Shown: piece after piece, positions 22,818 to 30,700 of the stretch
How the letters are laid out: each line of letters starts with the position of its first letter
Position numbering within the stretch: the stretch's first letter is position 1
NCBI GenBank assembly: GCA_030372965.1
Contig: JAUCQC010000144.1
Span: 1-38,209 of the forward strand
DNA: 38,209 nucleotides
Reading direction: 5' to 3'
Origin: a bacterium
GTDB taxonomy: Bacteria > Zhuqueibacterota > QNDG01 > DTFT01
Notes under the pieces: model-generated
Told to the model about the DNA's origin: nothing
The model's database searches: none
The model's input: only the letters and a program-made list of their open reading frames with translations
Position numbers and translations under genes: made by a program

Positions 22818-23609
22818 ATGAATCGAAAAATCGCGCTCTTCGCGACGATCGCCGCCGCGATCGTCATTTCAGGCTGCGGCCGGGACAGATCGACAAACCC
22901 ATCCGGCCGTTCGATCGGGAAACGCCTCATTCGCGCCGGTCATGTCTCCATCGCCTACGATTCCGAAGGCCGGGTTCAATCCCTGATCGAGATGCCGGCC
23001 TACACCTATGAAATGATGTCAAGCGAGTTTCATTATCAGGATGGCCTGTTGGCCGATCAGGAGATACTGATGGCCTACGGGGAAGGCGAGTCCTCCCTGC
23101 ACCGGTACGTCTATGAATACGACACCAGGGGGTTTTTGAGCCGGGTCACGCAGCTCAACATCTATGATGACCGGATCGAGCCCAGCTTCAAGTGGGCCGT
23201 CCGGTGCGACAGCCTGGGACGGCCGGTGGTGTTCGACTGGCTGTGGGCCGACGGATCCACGTCGCCCCGGATGGAGTTCGTCTTCGATTCGGACGGAAAT
23301 ATCCGCACCGAAAAGACGGATTTTTCGGGAGGCGTCGCGCAAACCGTCACCTCGTATGAGTATGACCGTTTCCTGAACCCTTTCACGGAGGTGAAAGGGG
23401 TCATGCATTTCTTTCACGGCTTCAACAGGAACAATCCGCTGACGAGCGTCACGGAGTCGACCGTCATGGGGTTACCGCGCCGGACGGAAACGCGCCATGA
23501 GTATGTTTACGACGACGCGGGGTATCCCGTCTATGCGCGGACCTATCTGAACGGCGAACTCAACGGGGAAACGAAATACGAATACGAACCGGTTCCGGAA
23601 GCGGATTAA
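22818..23609 (+). CDS. YD-repeat-like lipoprotein, paralogue 2
   Basis: A 263-residue lipoprotein with a standard lipobox (VISGC, Cys20). Order of segments parallels paralogue 1: KRLIRAGHVSIAYDSEGRV (against KRLIRAGQIRFSYDDQGRL), YVYEYDTRGFLSRV, MEFVFDSDGNIRTEK, TSYEYDRFLNPF, EYVYDDAGYPVYARTYLNG and the end GETKYEYEPVPEAD. These YD-like hairpin repeats resemble RHS-type modules but lack the RHS core and toxin tip. The ribosome site CCAGGAGGGA precedes the ATG. It shares a transcript with paralogue 1 and is followed by a 10-bp hairpin. Clearly a tandem duplication that has diverged; role unknown. Confidence 0.85.
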   Translation: MNRKIALFATIAAAIVISGCGRDRSTNPSGRSIGKRLIRAGHVSIAYDSEGRVQSLIEMPAYTYEMMSSEFHYQDGLLADQEILMAYGEGESSLHRYVYEYDTRGFLSRVTQLNIYDDRIEPSFKWAVRCDSLGRPVVFDWLWADGSTSPRMEFVFDSDGNIRTEKTDFSGGVAQTVTSYEYDRFLNPFTEVKGVMHFFHGFNRNNPLTSVTESTVMGLPRRTETRHEYVYDDAGYPVYARTYLNGELNGETKYEYEPVPEAD

Positions 23610-23621
23610 ATTCGGACAGCC

Positions 23622-23662
23622 GGACCTCCCGGGGGCCGAAGACACCAACCCTCGGGAGGTCC
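23622..23662 (+). terminator. hairpin after the tandem lipoprotein genes
   Basis: GGACCTCCCG (23622-23631) pairs perfectly with CGGGAGGTCC (23653-23662) over a 21-base loop, 13 bases after the stop codon. The tail is only weakly T-rich, so termination is likely but not certain. Confidence 0.55.
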
Positions 23663-23714
23663 TCTCCGTCCTGTAAAATAGTATCACCCATTCTGCCCGC
23701 ATCCACACAAGTCC

Positions 23715-23743
23715 TTGACTTTTTCCCTTTAATTGGTTAAATA
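23715..23743 (+). promoter_or_regulatory. promoter of the Gfo/Idh/MocA oxidoreductase gene
   Basis: TTGACT (23715-23720), 17 bases, TAAATA (23738-23743). The start would be near 23750, giving a 140-base leader that holds the two dyads at 23802-23856. Confidence 0.65.
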
Positions 23744-23801
23744 AAAACAGTGCTTTTCCAGTCCATACTGCATTTAATCCTTTCTTGTTATATAGAGGGA
23801 A

Positions 23802-23856
23802 GGTCCCGAGGGACCAGGCCGGCAAATCTTTCAACCAAGGAAGGTCCTAAAGGACC
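23802..23856 (+). promoter_or_regulatory. two 14-bp dyads in the oxidoreductase leader
   Basis: GGTCCCGAGGGACC (23802-23815) and GGTCCTAAAGGACC (23843-23856), starts 41 bp apart, each preceded by GGAA. A third GGAAGG follows at the ribosome site (AAGGAAGGCCCCT before the ATG at 23892). They could be RNA hairpins in the leader or tandem protein-binding sites. Confidence 0.6.
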
Positions 23857-23891
23857 AATCTATTATATTTTTTTAAATAAGGAAGGCCCCT

Positions 23892-25283
23892 ATGGAAAAA
23901 AAGGATTCGGAGAAACGGATCACCCGCAGGGATTTCATCGGCGGCATGACCGCCGCCGCCGCGGCGTTCACCATCCTCCCCTCCGGGCTTCGGGCTGGTG
24001 AAAATTCCAGGCCGTCCGGAACGCTCAGCCCCAACGACCGGCTGAACATCGCGGTCGTGGGCGTGGGCGGCATGGGCCGATCCAACCTGAAGGCCGTGGC
24101 GGACACGGAGAACATCACGGCCCTGTGCGATGTGGACGAGAACCTCGCCTCGGAGGTGTTCGCTCAATTTCCCAAGGCCGCCCGGTTCTGGGACTTCCGC
24201 GACATGATGGACAAGGCGCATCGGGACATCGACGCGGTCATCGTCGCGACGCCCGATCACACCCACGCGGTCGTCGCCATGGCCGCCATGCAGATGAACA
24301 AACACGTGTATGTCCAAAAGCCCCTCACCCGGCTCGTGTCCGAGGCGAGAAAGCTCACCGAAGCGGCCCGCCGGTACGGCGTGAAGGCCCAGATGGGGAA
24401 CCAGCACCACTCCGAGGAGCCCATCCGGCTGATCGCCGAGATGATGGCCGACGGCGCCATCGGCCCGGTGCGCGAAGTGCACCTGTGGACGAACCGGCCG
24501 GTGTGGCTGCAGGGCGTGGCCGAGAGGCCCGCGGCCGTGCCCCGGCCGGACGGACTGGACTGGGACCTCTGGTGCGGGCCATCCCCCCTGCGCGGGTACA
24601 ATCCCGTCTACCACCCCTTCGCCTGGCGCGGCTGGTGGGATTTCGGGACCGGCGCGCTCGGGGACATGGGCTGTCACTTCATCGACCCGACCTATTTCGC
24701 GCTCAAGCTGACCAAGCCCACGGCCATGGAAGCCAGCATCGCGGCCCTTGTCGACCCGAAGGAAATATGGGAGAAGGTCGACAACCGCGAAACCTTCCCC
24801 TCCGGGTCCATCGTCACGTTCGAATTCCCGGCCCGGGAGTCCATGCCCCCGGTGCGGCTGTTCTGGTACGACGGCGGGCTCAAGCCCCCGAGACCCGAGG
24901 AGCTGGAGCCGGGCCGCAATCTTCCGGTCAACGGATCCCTGTACATCGGGGACAGAGGGAAAATACTCCACGACCTGGACGGCGCCGCGCCCCGCATCAT
25001 CCCGGAGGAGAAAATGCGCGCCTACACCATGCCGGCCAAGACCATCCCCCGCATCTTCACGAGCCACGAGATGAACTGGGTCAATGCCTGCAAGGGCGTC
25101 GGCGACCTGAGCTCGCCGTTCGACTACGCGGGGCCGCTGGCCGAGTCCACGCTCGCGGGCAACCTGGCCGTGCGCTTCCCCTGGCAGAGGCTCGAGTGGG
25201 ACGCCGAGGCCATGCGGGTGACGAACTTCGACGACGCGAACGAATACGTGGAGCCGCATTACCGGCAGGGGTACTCGATTTAA
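23892..25283 (+). CDS. Tat-exported Gfo/Idh/MocA family oxidoreductase
   Basis: A 463-residue NAD(P)-dependent oxidoreductase. The N-terminus carries a twin-arginine signal (RITRRDFIGG, Arg12-Arg13, then a hydrophobic stretch to about 36), so the folded, cofactor-loaded enzyme is exported to the periplasm. The Rossmann domain has NIAVVGVGGMGRSN (GVGGMG 57-62), CDVDE, the signature ATPDHTHA (119-126) and VQKPLTR (Lys143; the usual EKP is QKP, common in this exported subfamily). The second domain has the tight WDLWCGPSP and HPFAWRGWWDFGTGALGDMG stretches typical of Tat-signal relatives. The family oxidises or reduces sugars and derivatives; the substrate is unknown. Ribosome site AAGGAAGG. Followed by a palindromic repeat and a strong terminator. 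Confidence 0.93.
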   Translation: MEKKDSEKRITRRDFIGGMTAAAAAFTILPSGLRAGENSRPSGTLSPNDRLNIAVVGVGGMGRSNLKAVADTENITALCDVDENLASEVFAQFPKAARFWDFRDMMDKAHRDIDAVIVATPDHTHAVVAMAAMQMNKHVYVQKPLTRLVSEARKLTEAARRYGVKAQMGNQHHSEEPIRLIAEMMADGAIGPVREVHLWTNRPVWLQGVAERPAAVPRPDGLDWDLWCGPSPLRGYNPVYHPFAWRGWWDFGTGALGDMGCHFIDPTYFALKLTKPTAMEASIAALVDPKEIWEKVDNRETFPSGSIVTFEFPARESMPPVRLFWYDGGLKPPRPEELEPGRNLPVNGSLYIGDRGKILHDLDGAAPRIIPEEKMRAYTMPAKTIPRIFTSHEMNWVNACKGVGDLSSPFDYAGPLAESTLAGNLAVRFPWQRLEWDAEAMRVTNFDDANEYVEPHYRQGYSI

Positions 25284-25294
25284 AATGTTCACAC

Positions 25295-25334
25295 GTTTGA
25301 ACGTTGGAACGTTCGAACGCGCCAACGTTCAAAC
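25295..25334 (+). repeat. octamer palindromic repeat after the oxidoreductase gene
   Basis: Five 8-base units: GTTTGAAC, GTTGGAAC, GTTCGAAC, GCGCCAAC, GTTCAAAC. The ends form a 13-bp perfect stem, GTTTGAACGTTGG (25295-25307) with CCAACGTTCAAAC (25322-25334), over a 14-base loop that holds the palindrome GTTCGAAC. Confidence 0.8.
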
Positions 25335-25347
25335 CTGAGCCATTCGG

Positions 25348-25384
25348 ACGGTAACCTTTTGAGGAAGGTTACCGTCTTGTTTTT
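25348..25384 (+). terminator. Rho-independent terminator, oxidoreductase gene
   Basis: ACGGTAACCTT (25348-25358) and AAGGTTACCGT (25365-25375) form an 11-bp perfect stem with a 6-base loop, followed by CTTGTTTTT. It ends only 17 bases before the WYL regulator start. Confidence 0.85.
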
Positions 25385-25401
25385 AAAGGGAAAAGTTTTT
25401 C

Positions 25402-26352
25402 ATGCGCATCGACCGCCTGCTCGGCATCACCGTCCTGCTCCTGAACCGCGACCGGATCGCGGCCCGCGAACTCGCGGAGCGGTTCGGGGTTTCCGTGCGG
25501 ACCGTGTACCGGGACCTGGACACCATCAACTCGGCCGGCATTCCGGTGGTCTCCCACGCGGGCAACCAGGGCGGTTACGGCATACTGGACACGTTCCGCA
25601 TCGACCGCCAGGTGCTGACCTTCGAGGACGTCGTCTCCCTGGTCTCGACCCTCCGCGCCGTGAACAGCGCCCTGGAAAACCGGGAGCTCGACGCGGCCGT
25701 GGAGAAAATCGCCAACCTGCTCCCGCGCCGGGGGGAGGACGCGCTCAGCCGGGTTTCGGAACGCGTCGTCATCGACATCCTGCCGATGGGGTACACGAAG
25801 AAACAGAAGGACCGCCTGGCGGACGTACACCGCGCGGTTTCGGAACAGCGCCTGATCCGGTTCGCCTACTGCAACAACCGCGGGGAGAGCACCGTGCGCA
25901 CCGTCGAGCCCATGACCCTCGTTTTCAAGGGAAGCGCCTGGTACCTGTTCGCGTTCTGCAGGCTGAAGTCCGCGTACCGCCTCTTCCGCCTGTCCCGCAT
26001 GTCCGATCCGGAGGTGCTGGACGGAACCTTCGAACGGAGGGAAGAATCGTTCCGGGATGTTTTCGCCTCAGACCCGGCCGGCCCGAACCTCGTGGAACTC
26101 GAACTCCGGTTCTCCCCGGCCGTCCGCGTCCGCGTGGAGGATTTCTTCGATCCGGAACAGATCCGGACGGACGAAGTCGGCCGTCTGCTGGTCGGCGCGG
26201 TCTTTCCCGAGGATGAATGGGTGTATTCCTTCCTCCTGGGATTCGGCGAGCACCTGGAGGTCCTGTCGCCGGAGCGCATCCGGAACCTTCTCGCGGAAAA
26301 GGCCGGAAAGATACAGGCCCTGTACAAAGGCGGGCGGAATTCGAAAGCATGA
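25402..26352 (+). CDS. WYL-domain transcriptional regulator (YafY family)
   Basis: A 316-residue regulator. A winged helix-turn-helix of the HTH_11 type (1-60: RIDRLLGITVLLLNRDRIAA, then RFGVSVRTVYRDLDTINSAG) is followed by a linker, a WYL domain (about 145-225: RLIRFAYCNNRGE ... VFKGSAWYLFAFCRLKSAYRLFRLSRM, with the ligand-pocket residues WYL as WYLFAFC) and a C-terminal WCX extension (about 240-316). WYL domains sense nucleic acid or small ligands. Start ATG 25402 with AAAGGG upstream. It lies directly behind a terminator yet has no visible promoter of its own, so it may depend on read-through or a weak promoter within the repeat. Target genes are unknown. Confidence 0.93.
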   Translation: MRIDRLLGITVLLLNRDRIAARELAERFGVSVRTVYRDLDTINSAGIPVVSHAGNQGGYGILDTFRIDRQVLTFEDVVSLVSTLRAVNSALENRELDAAVEKIANLLPRRGEDALSRVSERVVIDILPMGYTKKQKDRLADVHRAVSEQRLIRFAYCNNRGESTVRTVEPMTLVFKGSAWYLFAFCRLKSAYRLFRLSRMSDPEVLDGTFERREESFRDVFASDPAGPNLVELELRFSPAVRVRVEDFFDPEQIRTDEVGRLLVGAVFPEDEWVYSFLLGFGEHLEVLSPERIRNLLAEKAGKIQALYKGGRNSKA

Positions 26353-26399
26353 AAGGCTGAAGCCTGAATTCCGGACTGGAATTAAGGCTTCAGCCTTTT
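26352..26399 (+). terminator. terminator overlapping the WYL gene stop codon
   Basis: AAAGGCTGAAGCCT (26352-26365) pairs perfectly with AGGCTTCAGCCTTT (26385-26398), 19-base loop, ending in TTTT. The first base of the stem is the last base of the TGA stop. Confidence 0.8.
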
Positions 26400-26523
26400 A
26401 GAAAAACCTGAAACCAGCATCGATTCTTTTCCCAACCCTGACACACCCCTGTCACAGCCTCTTTTATATTGGGACAGCTTCCGGACCGGAAGCGGAACCT
26501 GTAACCCGAAAAGGAGGTCTGTG

Positions 26524-26748
26524 ATGAACGCCCGTTTCTGCCAGTCCTGCGGCATGCCGCTCCCCGAGAACGTGAAGGCGGTTTATTGCCAGTACTGCAC
26601 CGACGAAAAGGGAAAACTCAAGCCCAGAGAGGCCGTTCGTGAAGGCATTGCCGCCTGGCTGGAGCAGTTCACCCCCGACAGGAAGGCCGATCTGCGCAAA
26701 CGCGCGGAATCGTATCTCAATGCCATGCCGGCCTGGGCGGAGAAGTGA
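26524..26748 (+). CDS. small zinc-ribbon protein
   Basis: A 74-residue protein. The N-terminal half is a zinc ribbon with two CxxC pairs (Cys6/Cys9 in FCQSCGMPL, Cys22/Cys25 in YCQYC). The rest is a basic, helical tail (REGIAAWLEQFTPDRKADLR), resembling the putative zinc-ribbon domain found in short bacterial proteins and on some AraC-type effectors. It probably binds Zn and perhaps protein or nucleic acid. ATG 26524 was preferred to the GTG directly before it because the AAGGAGG lies 7-8 bases upstream. The stop is followed within one base by the next gene's ATG, so the two are translated together. Confidence 0.85.
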   Translation: MNARFCQSCGMPLPENVKAVYCQYCTDEKGKLKPREAVREGIAAWLEQFTPDRKADLRKRAESYLNAMPAWAEK

Positions 26749-26749
26749 G

Positions 26750-27121
26750 ATGAAAACGACCGGTCGAATCTGGGTGTACGGCCTGCTGATCTGGATCATC
26801 GGCATGGCAGTCGCCACGGTCCTGTGGCCGCTACACGCATCCCGCCTGTTGCTGTTCAAGAGCCTGATGGTCGTGACCATGACGGCCGCGGGAATGTTCT
26901 TCACCGTGCGGGTGTTCGATTCCGTGCGCTCGGATCACGTGAAAACAGGAATCCGGACCGGCCTGATCTGGACCGTCCTGAACTGGGCTCTGGATCTGAT
27001 CGTTCTGGTCGGCTTGATGAAAACTCCGGCCGCCACGTATGCCATGGACGTGGGCCTGGGTTATCTCGCCATTCCGGTCATCACGGTCGGATGCGGAATT
27101 CTGCTGGAGAGGAAGCGTTGA
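26750..27121 (+). CDS. small four-helix membrane protein
   Basis: A 123-residue inner-membrane protein with about four hydrophobic helices (roughly 8-26, 34-54, 66-84, 94-116). Conserved-looking charged loops (TVRVFDSVRSDHVKTG) separate them. No named family is recognised with confidence; it resembles small uncharacterised membrane proteins often fused or linked to zinc-ribbon proteins. Its ATG lies one base after the stop of the zinc-ribbon gene, without its own clear ribosome site, so translational coupling is probable. A long hairpin follows the stop codon. Confidence 0.75.
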   Translation: MKTTGRIWVYGLLIWIIGMAVATVLWPLHASRLLLFKSLMVVTMTAAGMFFTVRVFDSVRSDHVKTGIRTGLIWTVLNWALDLIVLVGLMKTPAATYAMDVGLGYLAIPVITVGCGILLERKR

Positions 27122-27126
27122 TAAAG

Positions 27127-27161
27127 CACGTGCGACGCACCTCGAAGGTGCGTCGCACGTG
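27127..27161. terminator. 16-bp perfect hairpin between converging genes
   Basis: CACGTGCGACGCACCT (27127-27142) and AGGTGCGTCGCACGTG (27146-27161) pair perfectly around a 3-base CGA loop, five bases after the membrane-protein stop. Neither side carries a T-run. It may act as a bidirectional transcript end or be a palindromic dispersed element. Confidence 0.55.
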
Positions 27162-27185
27162 TCGTCCGGAGTTTGGGACCGGTTT

Positions 27186-27428
27186 TTAATCAGAAAACAG
27201 CACCTCCAGAATCGTCCCCAGATTGTCCTTTCCTTCCAGTGTGCGCAGGTTGAAGATCTCCGTGTACCCGCAATGGCCGCAGGAGACGAAGGCGTACCGG
27301 TAGGGCTGAACCTCAAACAGCCTCGACAGGCCCGTGCCGGACATGGCCAGTTTCTGAACGCTTCCCCCCTGGTGTTTGCATTTCGAACAGATAAAACGTT
27401 CGCTCAACTGCCTCTCGACCTCGCTCAT
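27186..27428 (-). CDS. DUF2082-type zinc-ribbon protein
   Basis: An 80-residue protein with two CxxC knuckles (Cys14/Cys17 in FICSKC, Cys50/Cys53 in SCGHCGYTEIF) and the family pattern GTGLSRLFEVQPYRYAFVSC followed by LGTILEVLF. DUF2082 members are described as nucleic-acid-binding zinc-ribbon proteins, without a defined function. The start at 27428 follows AAAGGAGGAGG; the frame is open further upstream but that part has no family similarity. It converges on the membrane-protein gene. Function unknown. Confidence 0.88.
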   Translation of the reverse strand: MSEVERQLSERFICSKCKHQGGSVQKLAMSGTGLSRLFEVQPYRYAFVSCGHCGYTEIFNLRTLEGKDNLGTILEVLFSD

Positions 27429-27614
27429 CTCCTCCTCCTTTTTCACACATATACGGACAGGGATCCTCCATGTTTCATGCCCGATAGGAGCCTCCCGCGG
27501 AGCGGAAAACGCGCTCACTGTCAGGACCGGACTCGCACGAAAACATGGACAGGATCCGGTCCGGCCGAACCGAAACCAGCCCCGGGTCACCCTGCAGGAA
27601 CGCCCCCCGGGAAG

Positions 27615-27643
27615 TTGCTTTTTGTCCTTTATTTTTGTAAGTT
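27615..27643 (+). promoter_or_regulatory. weak candidate promoter of the sensor kinase
   Basis: TTGCTT (27615-27620), 17 bases, TAAGTT (27638-27643) in the 272-base gap between the divergent zinc-ribbon and kinase genes. Only moderate agreement with consensus. Confidence 0.3.
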
Positions 27644-27700
27644 TAAGATGGGAGGAACTGTGGCTCCACATCTTCAACCACGAGGCGAAAGACGCCGGCC

Positions 27701-30700
27701 ATGACAGCTCGAAGAAAATCCTTTCCCTCCTTCCTCTTCGGCCTCCTCTGCTGGACCCTTGCGAGCCTCTACGCTCAAACCGAAACCATCCGGTTCGAAA
27801 AACTCTCCATTGAACACGGCCTCTCGCAGAGTTCCGTCACGTCGATCTGCCAGGACCGCAGGGGATTCCTCTGGTTCGGTACGTATGAGGGTATCAACCG
27901 GTACGACGGATACGAATTCAGGATTTTCCGCCATAACCCGGACGACCCGCACAGCCTCATCCAGAATGTCATCAAGGACATCCGGGAGGACCGGTCCGGC
28001 ACGCTCTGGATCGCCACCGACGGCGGTTTGGACAGGTACGACCGCCAGGCCGACCGTTTCATCCACTACGTCCACGACCCGGCCGATTCCACGAGCCTCA
28101 GCCACAACCGGGTGCGGTGCGTCTACGAAGATGCCGAAGGCAGTCTCTGGGCCGCCACGGACAACGGCCTGAACCGGTATGACCGCAAGTCGGACCGGTT
28201 CGTCCGGTATCGGCACAACCCGTCCGATCCCGCCAGCCTCTGCGACAACAAGGTCCGCGAAATCTATGAGGACCGTCAGGGAAATCTCTGGATCGGCACG
28301 GACGCGGGTCTCGAATGTCTCGACCGCAAAACGGGCCGCTTCCGTCATTACCGGAACGTGCCGGGCGATCCGAACAGCATCAGCGGGAACCACGTGATTT
28401 CCTTCGGTGAGGACAGAAGCGGATATCTGTGGATCGGCACATGGGACAAAGGGCTGAACCGTTTCGACCGCCGGACGGGAAAATTCAAGCGGTACATGGC
28501 CGATCCACGGAATCCGAAGAGCCTGCAGTACAACACGGTGAGGGCCATTTACGAGGACCGAGGCGGCACTCTGTGGATCGGCACCTACGGAGGGGGCCTC
28601 GAAAGGTATGACCGGGAAACCGACGGATTCACGCATTTCCGCTCGAATCCGGACGATCCGATCAGCCTCAGCAGCGACGCCGTCTGGTGCATCGCCGAAG
28701 ACGCGTCCGGGATTCTCTGGATCGGAACCGATTTCGGGGGCATTTCCAAGTACGACCGCAGAAAGAACCAGTTCGAATTTCACCGGAGCGGTTCCGGCGC
28801 GGCGGGCGGCCGGTACCGCAACGCGGTGAACGCGCTGTACGCCGATCCGGACGACCGCGGCCGCATCCTCTGGATCGGCACCTGGGGAGGCGGGCTCTGC
28901 CGCCTGGACCGCCGCACCGGAGAGCAGGTCTGCTTCAAGAACGACCCCTACGATCCCGGGAGCATCAGCAACGATGTGATCCGCTGCATCGAGAAGGACC
29001 GTGACGGCCGGCTTTGGATCGGGACCGACGTCGGGCTGAACCGTCTGGACCGCGGAACCGGACGGTTCGAGCGGTTCTACTGCGAACCGGGAAATCCCGC
29101 CACACTGGATTACGACAACATCTTCAGCCTCTGCGAGGACAGCAGGGGCAATCTGTGGGTCGGATCGTATTACGGGGGACTGAACCGCTTCGATCGGAAA
29201 ACACGGCGCTTCATCCGGTACCGGACGGATCCCGCGGACCCGGACGCATTCAACGACAACATCGTCTGGTGCATCAGGGAAGACAGGGCGGGCCGGATCT
29301 GGATCGGAACCGACGCCGGAGGGCTGAACCGGTTCGACCCCGCGACCGGGCGGTTCGCCCATTACCTGAGAATTCCGGGAAATCCAAACAGCATCAGCGA
29401 CAACAAAGTCCTCAGCATCCACGAGGACGCCGCCGGAATCCTCTGGCTGGGAACGCCGGGCGGCCTGAACCGGTTCGACCCCGCGGCCGGACGCTGGCGA
29501 CGGTACGGACGGCAGGACGGCCTTGCCTCGGACGCCGTGCAGTCCATCGCGGGGGACCCGGAAGGCTATCTCTGGATCGGCACCACCAAGGGACTGTCGC
29601 GCTTCGATCCGCGCAAGGACACATTCGTCAATTTCAGCTCAAACGACGGGCTCCAGGGAGACGAGTTCAACGTCAATGCCTGCGCGTCGGCCGTCACGGG
29701 GGAGATGTTCTTCGGCGGGATCAACGGCTTCAACGTGTTCTTCCCGAACCGGGTGAAACTCAACGGATTCATCCCGCCGGTCGTGCTGACCGACTTCCAG
29801 CTGTTCAACCGGTCCGTTCCGGTCGGTGAGCCGGTCGGCGGCCGGGTGATCCTGAAGCAGTCCATCACGGAAACCCCGGAGATCTCACTGTCGCACCGGC
29901 AGAACGATTTTTCCATTTACTACGCCGCCCTGTCCTTCTCCGCGCCGGACCGCAACGCCTACCGGTTCCGGCTGACGGGCATCGAGAAGGAGTGGAGCCC
30001 GGCCGGCCCGAGGCGCTTCGCCACGTACACGCGGCTGCCGCCGGGCAATTATGTCTTCGAGGTGAAGGGCTCCAACAACGACGGCGTCTGGAACGAGAAG
30101 GCCGTCTCCCTGAAAATCCGGATCCGGCCGCCGTTCTGGAAGACGGCCTGGTTCATCGTTCTGGCGTCGATGGCCGGCCTCGGCCTGGTGGCCGCGGGTT
30201 ACGTCAACCGCACCGGAAAGATCAAGGCGAGGAACCGGGAACTGGAATCGCGTGTCCGGGAAAGAACACGCCAGCTGGAGGAGGCCAACCGCGAACTCGA
30301 GGCCTTCACCTATTCGGTCTCGCACGACCTCAGGTCGCCCCTACGCGCCATGGACGGGTTCAGCCAGGCTGTTCTCGATGAATACGGGCCGAAACTCGAC
30401 GACCGGGGCGCGGATTATCTCCGGCGCATCCGGAGGGGAAGCCAGCAGCTGGGACGGCTGATCGATGACCTGCTGAAGCTGTCCCGGCTTGCCCGAAGCG
30501 AGATGAATTTCAAGGACATCGACATCGGCCGTCTGGCGGAGACGATCGCGGAGGAACTGCGGCGGTCGGAACCGTCCCGAAAAGCCGAATTCGTCATCGC
30601 CCGGGACGCGATCGTGCACGGGGACCCGAATCTGCTGAAAGTGATGCTCACCAACCTGCTCGGCAACGCCTGGAAATTCACGTCGAAACGTCCCGAAACC

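Noticed and set aside
27429-27677. Upstream extension of the DUF2082 zinc-ribbon protein
   Set aside because: The frame stays open but the extra residues do not resemble the family, and AAAGGAGGAGG directly precedes 27428.
27674-29422. A repetitive 582-codon minus-strand open frame
   Set aside because: Its repeats mirror the Reg_prop repeats of the kinase read in antisense.
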